A stretch of DNA of 64,000 bases from Phaeosaccion multiseriatum (GCA_965112735.1 OZ218962.1:310001-374000), one strand, 5' to 3'; positions 32,569 through 44,884 are shown, counted from the stretch's first letter. The notes: generated by a model from the letters alone, not told the origin. Numbers and translations: made by a program.

Positions 32569-34523
32569 CACGGTAGGCGCTTGTGCCGAGCGGCAGTACT
32601 CAATCCCTCTCTTCTCTCTTGCTTGGCACCAAATGAGGAGGTCTAACAACCTGAAACTCCAATCCACCTCAACTTTGCTTCACCTGATGTCCTCGACGCT
32701 GTATCTTGGGGTCTCTGTGAGGGCTGCGGCGTTGAAGACGGCGTGGAAGTAGGGCTGCTGCTTGTCGAACGATGCAAGCTCACGAGCCACGATGTCCTGC
32801 ACGGTACGCACGCACGCACCCGCACGGCACGGGAGGAAAGCGTACGCATGAGACAAATGCACGCACGCACGCACGTACGCACTCACGCTCTCACGCTCTC
32901 ACAGAAAGCAGAGAAGGAAGCGGACTGACTGGAGGAGAGAGCGGCACTTCCGAGTCCCTCACGCCATTGAGGGCCATCTCATCCCTCCCTCCTCACCCTC
33001 CCCATCCCCTCCCCATCCCCTCCCGTCCTCACCATGAATCTATTGAAGGTGGCCTGATCGCTGGGCACATGTGTGGCGATGGTGCTGACCACGGTGCTGA
33101 TGTACTGTTGCATCTTGTCAGAGAAGCCGCCGAACGCAAGCCGCAGCCCTCGCGTTGTGAAGTCCTGACACCAAATAACAAGGAGGAGGAGGAGGAGGAG
33201 GAGGAGGAGGAGGAGGAGGAGGAGGAGGGCAAGGAGGAGTCGGGCATTGGGGTACGGGTATATGGGTGTAGACATGTGGGAATATAGCGACGGCGAGAGG
33301 CAGGCAGGCAGACGAGACAAAGAGGGATGGAGAGAAGGTCCAGTCCAAGAGGAACAACACGGGGGAGTTGTGATCAGTTGGGCGCTGTCAGTTGAGAGTG
33401 TTTTCCGTCGTGACTGACTGCGGGTTGTGTGTGTGCGGATGCGAACGGCAGTTGTCGGTTTCAGTGCTGTTCTATTTGTGCATGCCTGCCTGCCTGCCTG
33501 CCTGCCCGCCCGCCTACCGCTGATTGTTGACTTACTAGGTTGTAGCTGAGGCCGGCCACCTGCGCGTCGTAGGCGTACTCGTTGAGGGCGTCATCCACAG
33601 ACATCTGAAACAGCTTCAGGAGGGCCACTGCCCGGGGGGATGAGTACACCTAAGGGGATGGCAGTGGATGTACGGGATGGCAGCAGAAGGGGGGTGGATG
33701 GGGGGAGCGGAGAAGGTCACGCTGAGTCAAGTAGGGATCTGCAGGAGCATCCCTCCTTCTCGGGGGGTATTATGTGACTACAGGAGTGGGGAGGGGGGGA
33801 GGAAGCGAGAGCATCCCTCCTTCTCGGGGGGTATTATGTGACTACAGGAGTGGGGAGGGGGGGAGGAAGCGAGAGGGAGAGGGAGAGCGCGCCACGACCT
33901 TCACAATAAGAGTTTCGGCTCTTTCGAGGACGCACACCCAATACCCGATACCCAATACCCAAACCTCAACACCCAACGCCCTGCACCTGACCTCCCTTCC
34001 CTCTCTCCCTCCCTCCCGCCTTCCCTCCTTCCTTCCCCCCCTCCGTCCCTCCCTCTCTCCCTCCCTCCCTCCCTCCCTCCCTCCCTCCCTACCTCGGGGG
34101 TGAGCAGTTCGAAGAACGCGTACACCTTAGGCTGCGCAAAGAGCACGTCTTGCTTCACAAACACATGCCACTTTGGGCTGCGTGGCACCTCCGTGGGGGG
34201 CTTGTTTGGGTCCCCCTTCTTGGGCATCCGAGCCACCTCGGGGGAGCCCTCTTTGAGAGAGAGGTCCCTCGGAATGAAGGGATTGGGGGAGGGCAAGTGA
34301 AGCTCCGGCAACAAAGGGGCCGCCTCCCACTGGGGAAGGTTGGAACTGAGGTCCTCAACAGAGTATCTGAGGGGGTGGTAGGGGGTAAGGGGGGGTAAGG
34401 GGGGGTGGGTGTTGGTGGGTGGGTGTTGGTGGGTGGGTGTGCGTGTGGGTGTGGGTGTGGGTGGGGTGGGTGGGTGCGTGGGTAGTTGTGTGTGTGTGTA
34501 TGTGTGTGTGTGTGTGTGTGTGG

Positions 34524-34566
<43 letters not shown>

Positions 34567-35342
34567 TGTGTGTGGGTGAGTGGGTCGGCAGGAGAAGGGC
34601 CTCCCTTTCACACGTAGCTTGGAAGGCGCTGAAAGCAGTTGCTCCCCACTGACAATCTTCGGATGTCCTATCGCACAACCACACGACCGAGGCACTCCTT
34701 ACACCCCAGCAACCCCCTCAACAAGCTCACCGCCACAAGCTCACAAAGGCTCACCACTGGGAAGTACGTAAGTAAGTACGTAAGTAAGCTTACAAAGCAT
34801 GCCTGACTACATTCGCAAAAAGCCCGTATGTCATATGTAAGCACACAAATAACATGCACACACGTTACGTAATTATACGTACCTGGTGCCGTACCATTTC
34901 TCCTTGAGGTTTGCCTTGGCGGCGCACTCCTTGGCGACGAGCGTTACAAGAGGGTTGGAGGGTTGCAAGCGGGACAGCAGGGCGTTCGACAGGGACGAGG
35001 ACCGCGTGTTGCCGGTGTCCGAGCTGGGGTAGGGGAGGGGGGGTTGGAGTGAGGGAAGGGAGGGGAGGGGAGGGAGGGGAGAAGGGGGTCACTGATGCGG
35101 CCCAGAAGACCGGCTATCGTTGCAATAGAAAGACCATTGGCCTATACCACCAGCCTTTCGTCCCTCTCTCTTTCACGCCTCTCTTTCCCTCCCTCTCTCT
35201 CTGTCTCCCTCTCTCTCTCGGTCGCCCTCCCTCCCTCCCTACCTCCCTCCGTCCGTCCCTCCCTCCCTCACCTGTCTCTGAACCTGAGCACTGGGCCGGA
35301 GAGGACCTTGTTGGGACGATATGGACACAGCCACACACACAC

Positions 35343-35390
<48 letters not shown>

Positions 35391-38300
35391 ACACGCACAG
35401 AGAGAGAGAGAGATAGAGCGTCAGCTATCCCCGCCCCCCGAGATTGGCCCACAAGGAAAAAGCGAACCAACGCGAGGAGGGGCGTCCCCTTGAGCAATTT
35501 CAGTTTCAGCACTCGGGAGCACGAGGCCACGCTTCTGTCACTCTGCACGCACTCACGGGGTGGGGTCCCGCGTCACACGCCATACACGCAAACATGCATG
35601 TACACACTCACTCACTCATGCACTTGCTTACCTTCTCCAGGGGGTAGTTTTGCATGTTGGAGGAGAGGCCCTCCACCAGGGGCAAGGGCTAGGAGGAGGG
35701 CAGAGAGGCAGGACAGCGGGGTATGTCAGCCGAGGCAGTCAGCCGAGGCAGTGAGCGGAGCAAGTCAGTCAGTACTTGGTGTCAGTCAGTACTTGGTGTC
35801 AGTCAGTACTTGGTGTCAGTCAGTACTTGGTGTCAGTCAGCAGGGGGCAGTCAAGCAGGAGCCCCTCAGGGGACGCCACTTCCGTTACTGCACGTGAGTT
35901 TAAAGGCCAGGGCAAATCTCCTGATCCTCCTCCTCCTCCTCTTCCTCCTCCTCCTCATCCTCCTCTTCCTCCTCCTCCTCCTCCTCCTCCTCCTCCTCCT
36001 CCTCCTTCTCCTCCTCCTCCTCCTCCCCCTCCTCCTCTTTCTCCCTCTCCTCCTCCATCCACTGCCATCTCCTTCCCCACTCACCTTGCCCTTCTCCACT
36101 AAGTTCCAGCTAATGTCGGAAAGAAGCCTGAGCTCCTCAGCCACAAAGGATGGGATGCCCTCCTCACGCACCATGCGGAGATAGCTGAGAGGCATATGGG
36201 AGGGCGGCCACCCACATGCACACACACACACACAGAGAGAGAGAGAGCGAGAGAGTAAGAGAGAGGTACACACACATAGAGAGAGACTGACTGAGTGAGT
36301 GAGTGAGAGTGAGTGAGTGAATGGGTGAGGGATTGAGTGATTTGAGTGCGTGAGTGAGTGCGTGAGTGAGTGAGCAGGTGAGAGTGTGAAGTAAGTGAGT
36401 GAGACGTGAGTGTGTGGGTGACTGACTGACCTAAAGACAGCGGAGATGATGTCCAGGCGGTGCTTGAAACCCTCCTGAGTCAAGTCGATCTCCATCTGAT
36501 AGCGATACGCATGGGATGGGGACACACACATACACACATGCACACATGCACACATGCACACACGTACACACACACCACACAAACACACAAACACACACAC
36601 GCGCGCACAGAGGGAAGGGATGTAAGCCTAACCCTAACCCTAAGTAAGGGGTTCAGTAAGGGAGGGAGCCCAGCGCTCTCTTCCTCTTGCTCTCTGATCT
36701 ATTGGGGCACCTCTCCCGTCAGTCTTCTTACTACTGTGCAAAATACGAATACATAAGCACACGCCCACGTCCACATGCACATCCACATAGACACGCATGC
36801 GTAAACAGACACACCCACACCCAAACACACACTCTCTCACACATGCAAACACACACACATCTGCACCCACACGCGCTCGCTCACGATCCATCAGAAAACC
36901 ACCCCAATGCACAATCATAGTTACGTAATAGCACGGAATACGGTAGTAGGGGTGTGTAGTGAAGTTACGTAGGAGGTGCGCATGCGTCACGTAACAACTG
37001 ACCTGGAAGGAGAGCAGGTCGTCCACATTCTCCCCGATGCCCACGCCGAGACCGTTGGCCCAATTCCGCTTCTTGAGCAGCGACAGGAGGGAGCCAGGGC
37101 CCTCGTGGCCGAGCAAGGAGCCGATGGGGCCATCGGGCTTCATCAGGAGGAAGGCTGTGGGGGGGGGGAGCGGGGGAGGGAAAGAGGAGAGGGTCTAAGC
37201 CATGCGCGAGAGTATCTGGTTTCGTGTGGTTGTGTGTGTATGTGTGTGTGTGTGAGTGTGTTGTGTGTGTGCGTGTGCGCCCCTCCGACTGACCCTCTCG
37301 CGCGTCCGGGCTGTCCTGGGGGAGCATCCATGACAGAGCGAGCTTACGAGCGTCCGTTACGGGCACCACATTGTAGGAAGTCAGCGAAGCTGTTTAGGGG
37401 GTTGGGGGGGGGGGGAGTAGAGGCATATAGGCAGGGCAGGGAACAAGGAACAAGGCAGAGGAGACGGATGAGAGCAACGGGGCGGAGAGGAGAGGATCAA
37501 CATATAATAGAGGCGTATGGGGCACATATGACAGGACAGGGGCGGAGAGGAGAGGATCAACATATAATAGAGGCGTATGGGGCACAGATGACAGGACAGG
37601 GGCGCTGTACATCCCAGGGGGTTTGCCCACGTGGGCGCACGGTTCCGACAGTTCCCAAGTGTGCGCGTGCGTAACCCGCCCCCGTGCTTGCGTGCGTGCG
37701 TGGGTGCGTGCGTGCGTGGGTGCGTGCGTGCGTGGGTGCGTGTGCGTGCAGTGCTTACATGCTGGTAAGTAGGGCGGTATGTTGCCTTGCCATCGGGAGG
37801 AGGCGGGCGGGGGGAAGCCCCTGCTGGGTATATCACTGAAAGTCTTCTTGACGAGCTTCTGCAGCTGGTTCAGGCTCTCCTTGCCTGTAGTAGAGGCATG
37901 TGGAGAGAGGGCATAGCAGAGGCATATGGGCAGGATCAGGTTGGGAGGGGAGAGGGGAGGGAGAGGGGGATAGAGACGTACAAACTCTTACTCTGACTAC
38001 AGAAACTGAAAGTTGGAAGTGTCACAACACACACACACACACACACACGCACCCAGGACACAGAGTGCCATCCGATTGGCGGCGTAGTTGGCCTCGTAAA
38101 AGTCGAGGAGGGCCTGCCTTGTGTCGATGCCGAGTCTCTTTGGCTCCTCGAGCAGCGTGTTCATGTTGCCGGTGCCGAACTTGGATTGGGGATGCAGGGG
38201 GTTGGCGCGGCTCTTCTCCAGTTGGTAGACCCTGTGATTGTGAGGACAACCAACACCGCACGGAGGAGGAGGAGGAGGAGGAGGGGTAAGATGAGCGCTT

Positions 38301-39274
38301 CAGCTGACATGCACTAACTGTCGTGACATTTGCTCACTCCGTGTCCTGACACCCACTCCCTCCTCCACCTGAAACTGTCACCTGAAACTGTCGCTCTGCA
38401 AGTTCTTCTTGTTCTCGCTCTCAATGGCGTTGAGCTCCCTCTCCGTGGCGGCCGTGGTGAACTGTGGACTGATAAAGAACTGGGCAAATAGATCCAAGGC
38501 CCCCTGCGATCCGACCGACCGATAGACGGACAGACCGACAGATAGACAGACAGACCAATCAATCAAAAACAGCCCGTGGCAGAGAGGAGCAGAGAGAAGA
38601 GAAGAAGAAAAAGCAGAGGAAGCACAGAGTGGTGCATGCAAAAGAGGAAACGTCAGGGCAGAGGGCGGAGGCAGCAAACGGGACATCTTGGAAGGAAGAG
38701 AGGGGCGGATGAGGAAGGATGGGCCCCCACCCTTGCCACGAGCCCGGCAGCCGTGCACCTCCCCCGACCTCTAGATAGTCGGCGTTGACGTCGAAGAAAT
38801 AGCACGTGTCGTCAGCCTCGGTGTAGGCGTTGCTGCTGCCCCCGTGCTTGCTGAGGTAGGACGAGTACGCGTTCTCATCTGGGTACTTGGAAGTGCCCAG
38901 GAAGAGCACTGAATATACACACACACACACACGCACACACACACCACATCACATCGACAAGACCGAGGGGAAAGGAGGAGGGGGCGGAGCAGGAGGAGAA
39001 TGACGAGGAGGAGGAGGAGGAGGAGGAGAAGAAGGAGGAGAAGGTGTGCACAAGACAGACGATAGCGACATACCGGCTTTCTTTCCCCCTTTTGGGCCCC
39101 TTTTGGGCCCCTTTTGGGCCCCTTTTGGGGGGTGGTAAAGCACCACGAGCCCCTCCCCTTCCTACCGGCCCTATCCACTCCTCTCTACTCGGAAACATTG
39201 CAAGAGAGGTCATTCACAGATGGCCCCTCTCACTTTCCCAAGCGCTGCAGCGGTCCCCTCGTTTCCTTCAACGC

Positions 39275-39309
<35 letters not shown>

Positions 39310-40629
39310 CTTTTCTCTCTCTCCCTCTCTTGCTCTCTCTCTCTCTGTGTCACACACACGGGGCTGGTCTCACTCAGCTTCAGCCTGAGCCCGGCGCGGC
39401 GCTTGCTCTCTTTCACTGACTCACTGTGCTCGCAGAAGTGCGCCAGGCCGGGGATGACGTCAGGGTCGCTGTAGTGCCCCACGTGTACGTCCATCGCTGC
39501 CGCCGCGTTCTTGGTGCCAGGGTCGCTCACCAGCAGCACCTGATTCAGAGGCATACCGGGGTGTGGGGGGGGGAGGAAGGGAGGAGAGTGCAATGTTTAG
39601 ATTGAGTGAGTGTGTGAGTGTGTGAGTGTGTGAGTGAGTGAGTGAGTGAGTGAGAGTGAGTGAGTGAGTGATGAGAGAGGTGAGGTTTTGAACAAAGGGG
39701 GTCAAGGGTGAAGAAAGTGGGAAGGAGGAAGAGCAGCCAGCAATCGCAGGCCTAGCAAGGACTTTCCGGGCGAGCAAGTAGGCAGTGCTTTGGCCCCCCT
39801 CCGCTGCTCAGCTCACCTTGAGCCCGTTGGGCAGTACGAGGCCTCTGTACTCTCGGCTGTCTCTTGGAGACTTTTCTATCTCACCCACCACCACCATGGA
39901 GCGTCCAGCCGGGGAGTCTCGGGCGGACGCTGCCAACCCCGCCTCTGCAGATGCAAACATCGCCCCGAGGCTGGCCAGTGCCGCCGCCGTACTGGTGACG
40001 GCCTCTCGCCGGCTCAGAGGAGGAAGGACGTTCCCCATCTGCTGCGTGTCCAGCAGACTTGCGAAAGGTCCGAAGGGAGAGAAAGGAGTTTCCTGTGCAA
40101 AATCATCACGGTGTGGCCGCCGCCGCCGCCGTTGCTGTCGCTGATCACCCTCACTCTGCCCCTCTTCGTCGGCCCTTTCGGTGTCACCTTCCTCAGTCCT
40201 TTCACCCCCTTTCGCCTGCAGCAGCAGCATCCAATGGGATTGCCGGTGTCTAGTTCTCTTCTCAATACTTTTGCTGTGGCTTCCTCGCCGCCGCAGCAAC
40301 AGAGACGCGGTTCCTCCTTCTCCTCCTTCTCCCTTCCCTCCTTCACTCCTGCTCCTTCTGCCGGTCCTGCTTTCCGTGCATCCTCTGAAGGACAGCGACA
40401 AAGGAGAAGTGCCTTGAAACCCTTGGACGCCATCCGTGTGACAACAGAGGAGCAGCAATACTTGTGCCAGAACAAGGACAAGCACCGAAGTCTTCTTCCC
40501 TCTCCCTCCAGCAGCAGGAGTTTTGGAAGGCAGCCCTGCAGCAGCAAGCCCTGCAGCACGAGAGCAAGCAGGAGGGCAAGAGCCCGTGCTGCATCGCGAC
40601 ACCCTTCTGTGTCTGGTAGCTGGGGACAT
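28497..40629 (-). CDS. IDE: M16A insulinase (insulin-degrading-enzyme homologue) with bipartite plastid presequence
   Basis: 26 exons (minus): 40629-39817, 39539-39425, 38908-38769, 38503-38382, 38231-38053, 37884-37759, 37389-37294, 37154-37003, 36495-36431, 36184-36085, 35688-35632, 35306-35272, 35023-34883, 34366-34093, 33649-33536, 33164-33033, 32796-32684, 32113-31988, 31719-31579, 30998-30935, 30597-30522, 30245-30235, 30115-30051, 29688-29515, 29185-29090, 28755-28497; 1,261 aa, every junction in frame. Inverted zinc motif HFCEH (H305, E308, H309) with E386 81 residues on, as in human IDE. Later landmarks: [43 protein letters not shown]16A enzymes degrade small peptides. N-terminus: signal peptide ([15 protein letters not shown]...GVQG) followed by FQG, then a long Ser/Arg-rich segment, then [20 protein letters not shown], which resembles a thylakoid twin-arginine signal. 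Plastid, perhaps lumenal, location is inferred. Confidence 0.88.
29829..30043. repeat. ACTC/ACTG tetranucleotide tract in an insulinase intron
   Basis: Mixed CACT and GACT tetramers with a long (TGAC)n part at 29958-30042, in the intron between exons 23 and 24. Confidence 0.9.
31044..31340. repeat. 18-bp minisatellite in an insulinase intron
   Basis: About sixteen tandem copies of AGCACCGCAGAAGCGTCA, with CGAAG and CACAG variants, in the intron between exons 19 and 20 (30999-31578). It is a multiple of three and stays open on the minus strand, but it lies outside the conserved protein. The same intron holds six tandem GCCATCCCCT units (about 31510-31569). Confidence 0.9.
32115..32350. repeat. 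Four-copy ~58-bp minisatellite in an insulinase intron
   Basis: Four near-identical units, each with GGGGTATGGGGGGTGGGTAG followed by GGTAGGGTAGGGTAGGGGTA, in the intron between exons 17 and 18 (32114-32683). Extremely G-rich on the plus strand, so a four-stranded fold is possible in DNA. Confidence 0.9.
34390..34575. repeat. GGTGGGTGTT and GT repeats in an insulinase intron
   Basis: GGGTGTTGGTGGGTG units grade into a GTGTGTGGGT microsatellite between exons 13 and 14. Similar GT, CA, GAG and CTC tracts fill nearly every intron of this gene, for example 35332-35396, 35929-36057, 36520-36605 and 39596-39672. Confidence 0.85.
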
Positions 40630-40765
40630 CCCCAGCTGTGTGCTTACAGCAGGAGAGGGAACAGAAGAGGAGAAGATTGAAGATGCTTTTCGATTTTCTG
40701 AAGTCAATAATCAAACTCAAACTCAAACTGCCTTATTGACATCTTCCACTCTCTTCTGCCTTCAC

Positions 40766-42122
40766 TCAATCCAACAGCTTCGAGAAGAGAGTACTTGACA
40801 GCTGGACCTTGCGTGTTGGAGGGTCCCCGCTGCTGCTGTTGCTGCTGCTGCTGTCCCTACTGCTGGACGCCTCTTGAGCAGACGCTCCAGCACTCCCCCC
40901 CCCCTTCGCCGCCTGCTGCTGCACCACTCTTCTGAGCACCTCGCCTGCCTGGACCACGTTCTTTGAACCGACCTCGTCAAGAGCGGCGATGCGCTCCGAA
41001 ACAGCAGGACGGGCCTTTCGCTCTGACAGCTTGGGGCCGAACTTGCCGCCGGGCTTGTAATCTGCACGACGGAGAGGGGGGAAGGGAGAGGAAGGAGGAG
41101 GAAAGGCCGGGGGAGGGGGAGGGGAGGGTAAATGGGGGCGGGGCGGGGAGAGACTGAAGGAAACTGTCGAAACTGTCAAGGGGAGAGAGCAGCCTGAGTA
41201 AGACCTCTCGAAAAGGAGTCATTCGCCGCCATTGCGTGCCTCCGTTCCCCTGCCATGCCCCCCCCCCCCCCCCCTAGTGCTCCCTTCACTGCAGAGAGAA
41301 CAGCCCTCATTGACGGTAGGAAGAGCAGAAAGACAGACAGCAAACGAGTCGTACTACTTTACCTTCAACGTCGACGTACTCCACATTGGGGTCGGGGTTC
41401 TTATCCCTCTCCGCCTTCTCCTTCTCCCACTTATCCGTCTTGTCCTTCTTCTGCTGCTCCCTGCTGCTTATCATGTGCTGACTCACCACGTCCTGTTGGT
41501 GGAAGCGGTCTTCCGGAAGGATGTCGGTTTCAGAAAGCGGCGCCTCCATCGGAATGCTCCCGTCGCCCTCCCCCTCGTATACGCCGCTGTACTTATTGTA
41601 CCCCTCGGGGAACTTGAGATGAAACTTGTCCTCTGCAAACTCGGGATCCCCCCCCTCCTCCTCCTCCCCTCCCTCCTCCCCTCCCTTGTTCTTGCCGCCG
41701 CTGCTGCTGTCCCCTCCACCTGCCTCTCTCTGGAGAGCGCGAGCCAGCATGTAGGGTTGCGAGCCTGCGTCCGGAAGCACCGCTAGATCAGTCTTATCTA
41801 CCCTGAGCTCCACCGTGATGGCGCACATGTGGGGGTCCAATGAGGCCTCTGCAGAGCTGGGCAACACCGCGTAGGGCAGCAGCCGAGTGAGCGGGTGGTG
41901 CCCCGGCAGCTTGGCCACCAGTTGGTACTCCGACAGCCGCAAATTCACAGACCTCAGGCCGGCCTCAGAGCACAGCTCCGGGTCCAACCCTTGCAGTTCC
42001 ACCTCCAGCACATCGGGCCAGGCCTCTACCGGCTGCTCCAGCATGCTGTCGGGGGCCTCCAGAGCGGACATGTCTAGAGCTTCCTCCCGACCGATCCAGC
42101 GAGCTTTGATGCTGCCCTTGAG

Positions 42123-42180
<58 letters not shown>

Positions 42181-43846
42181 TCCGGGGAGTTCATTTGCGT
42201 ATTGCGTTTTGCGTGTAGAGTTTTGAGTTTTGGTGGTGTTAGAAGCGAAGTGAGGCAAAGAGAAGGAGTGAAGCACGCGTGAAGCATACGGTCGTGGTGT
42301 TGAGCAAAGCCAGCAAGCCTGGTCTGACACGTTGGGGGGGGGGTGAGGCAGGAGAGGACGCACGCACCCACAAGCCAAAAGCCAAGGAGAAAGGAAGTAC
42401 CACTTGTCCGCCCGACTCGGAAACCCAAACGAACCTGCGACAGGGGCTTGGACGGTGCAGCTGCAGCCCTCTGGGGTGCCCTCGCCTTGGGCCTTGTGTC
42501 GGATATCTCCTCAATCTTGGGCTCGAGCTTGATGTCTCGGATGTACTGGGCCACAGTCTCCACCCCCTCCCCCTTGTAGGCAAGCTTGGGTAGCTTGTAC
42601 TTTGGGTCCAAGGTGCATTTGTACTTTGTCTCAACGTACTGCATGGCCAGGTGGCAAATGAAGTCCCGGTGAGTGCCTGAGCGGAGGGGACAGCAGCAGC
42701 AGCAGCAGCAGCAGAGTAGTTCACCGTTCATTGTTCATGAAACAGTCGGTGGGTCAGCAATCTAAGCGGCATGGCTGTGGCCTTATCTGGCTTACAATCC
42801 GTCTCCCTCCTCACCTGTCTTATCGTCCTTGGCCTCCTGCAGCACCTTGGGATTGAACACGGCATCGTACACCGTGCACTCGGCGCCCTTGTTGTCCGTC
42901 ACCTGTCGGCCGGGCCCGATGCTGATGGGGATGTTCAGACCCTCCACCTCCTCCCCCTTGTCGTCCAGCTTCTTCTTCTGCGACGGCTCGGCGATGAGCT
43001 CGCTGGAGCACACGTTTATGAACACTTTGCTGCCATCCTCGCCCCCCTCGCCGCCCCCTCCTCCCTGACTGTCGGCTGCAGCTGGCACCAGAAGCTTGGT
43101 CTTGACGGCAAAGCCCTTGTCAGGCACCATCTTGATGCCCTGCTGCTTGGGAGCGTGTGCGCTCAAGCCAGGGAGGTCCATTTTCGCCGCCCTTGCAGCA
43201 GCCGAGTCCCCCTCCATTTCCCCTTCTACACCCAACCCCCCTGGCCCTCCCGGCCCTCCCAGCCCCCCACTTCCAGTTCCTATGCCGCCCGTCCCCGCTG
43301 CTGCTGCTGCTGCTGTTGCTGCCGAGCCCCCTCCCCCTGTGTTCAGTGACTTGAGGGCCTCAAGCAGCCCCTCCACCCCTTCTCCTCCGCCTGGACTTTG
43401 CTTCCCCTGTTGCCCCGCAGGTGCAGGACGTGCGGCCGCCTCCTCCGCCAGCATCTGCGCGTAGGCCTCTGGGTTCTCTGCGGCAAGCTTACTCATCTGT
43501 TCCATGTACTGCATCAGCATCTCGTACTGGAGAGAGTTTGTGGGGGCAAGAACGGACAGAAAGGAGGGGCGCAAGGCCGTGAGTAAGGCACGAGCGAAGA
43601 GGCCAGCGAAATGGAAGTGAGAGGAGCGCGGCTCCCCTCATCCCGCTCCGGCCTATCGCTGGGAAGGAGTTGTCTCCGCCCGCTTAGTGGCCTCACCTCT
43701 TCAGGATTGTTCTGCTGCAGCTTCATGAGCTGTTGCACTTGCATCGCTGCAGCACTGTCCTCATCGCCGTCTCCGCCCATTTTCCCAATAGCAGGCATCT
43801 TCACCTCCTGAATGCTACTCTTCACCTCCTGTATGGGGGCGACCAT
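40766..43846 (-). CDS. PIH1-domain protein (PIH1D/Kintoun-like HSP90 co-chaperone)
   Basis: Five exons on the minus strand: 43846-43697, 43526-42815, 42676-42435, 42122-41363, 41061-40766; 719 aa, all junctions in frame. The PIH1 domain spans about residues 185-330: KVFINVCSSELIAEPS, LNIPISIGPGRQVTDNKGAE, CTVYDAVFNPKVLQEAK, then RDFICHLAMQYVETKY and LPKLAYKGE. PIH1 proteins link HSP90 (R2TP-type complexes) to clients such as snoRNPs or axonemal dyneins. A Gly/Ala-rich insert lies before the domain. Further on, LEVELQGLDPELCSEAGLRS ... YQLVAKLPG looks like a CS-type beta sandwich. The tail is Lys/Glu-rich, then Ser-rich. The length favours Kintoun/DNAAF2-type over small PIH1D1, but which paralogue is unsure. 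It is in tandem with the insulinase gene, whose start is 136 bp downstream of this stop. Confidence 0.8.
42126..42179. repeat. GT microsatellite forming an acceptor tract
   Basis: A pure TG run (CA on the transcribed strand) abutting exon 4 of the PIH1 gene; the acceptor CACACAG is the end of the repeat itself, so the pyrimidine tract is replaced by CA repeats. Confidence 0.9.
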
Positions 43847-44300
43847 TGCCGCTAGTTTCTCTCCTTGAATTGAAGAATCAAGGGAAAGGGGAAAGGAAGA
43901 GATAGATGAAACCGCGAGAGAGGGTTCAGATCTTTCCTACTGGCATACGATAACGCACAACGAGAGAGGGTTCAGATCTTTCCTGCTGGTACACGACAAC
44001 GCACCACTCGCCCCCGGGTGCCGCGTTTGGAATCCACAACCACAACGGGTGATGATGTCGACGTTTCTGTGATTTTTGGGCCACCAACACGCAAACTGGC
44101 CTTCCTCCCCCTTTGATTTGATATCCTCTCAACACTTTTTAAAGGAGGATCAAAGGAGAAGGAGCTGTGCTGCAGGTGGAGATGGTGTCCTTGCTTCCGC
44201 AGATAGGTAGAAGTTCTTCCCCAAAGGAAGCAGGCTCAGTCGTATGGAGAGAGGAGAGGAAAGGCACGTGTCAGGGACTCGAAGGGACGAGGTGGTCGCC

Positions 44301-44307
44301 TCCAACT
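44301..44307. repeat. Target-site duplication TCCAACT, left copy
   Basis: TCCAACT precedes the 519-bp element and recurs exactly at 44827-44833. Confidence 0.8.
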
Positions 44308-44826
44308 TCGGCCCCGTGCACGCCTAGCGGCCTAGGCCTATTTTGGAAAATTGCCCGGCCTAGCGAGGGCTGTAGGCCCTCGGCCTATTTATAGGCCGCC
44401 TAGGCGGCGGCCTAGGCGGGGGCCGGAGGCCCGCGGCCTAGGGCAGACGCCAACTAGGCGCAGGTCCAGGGCGGGAATAAGCTCGTATGCCCCTGGGCTG
44501 GCCCGGAACCCGCCCAAGTGTCGTCAGTTTTAAGCAAATGTATTGCATGGGATAAGTGAGGAGTAGACTTGGTTCGTGTTGTCTCTTTCCGCCTCGCTGG
44601 CCCTACGAGGAGTGCAGGCCTACAGGTGTGCTGCTACCCACTGGCTGGGCGGCACCACGCACGCGCCCACGGTCTGGGAGGCTGCCTAGAGGCGGGCTAA
44701 GGCCGCCTAGGGCTGAAAAGTGAGCGGCCTAGAGCGGCCGGAGGCCGCCGGCCTAGGCCTATTTCAGCCGAAGGCCGAGCGGCCTAGCGGCCTAGAGCCT
44801 AGGCCGCTAGGCGTGCACGGGGCCGA
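44308..44826. mobile_element. 519-bp non-autonomous element (MITE-like) with 30-bp terminal inverted repeats
   Basis: The first 30 bp (TCGGCCCCGTGCACGC, then CTAGCGGCCTAGGC) are the exact reverse complement of the last 30 bp. Both borders carry the 7-bp duplication TCCAACT. The interior is built from degenerate palindromes around GGCCTAGGCC and GGCGGCCTAGGCGG in both orientations and has no coding frame. The terminal TCGRCCCC and the 7-bp duplication match the 8.4-kb transposon at 17255-25647, so it is plausibly moved by the same transposase; the sequences inside the repeats are otherwise different. Confidence 0.8.
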
Positions 44827-44833
44827 TCCAACT
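44827..44833. repeat. Target-site duplication TCCAACT, right copy
   Basis: Same heptamer as at 44301-44307. Confidence 0.8.
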
Positions 44834-44884
44834 ATCGAACTATCGAACTATCGAACTATCGAACTATCGAACTATCGAACTATT
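44833..44884. repeat. Short ATCGAACT tandem array
   Basis: Six or seven head-to-tail copies of ATCGAACT directly right of the MITE-like element; it begins within the target duplication. Confidence 0.85.

Noticed and set aside
36629-36650. CCTAACCCTAACCCTAA, telomere-like repeat
   Set aside because: Only about three units, in an insulinase intron; a second two-unit string lies near 27174. Too short for an interstitial telomere claim.
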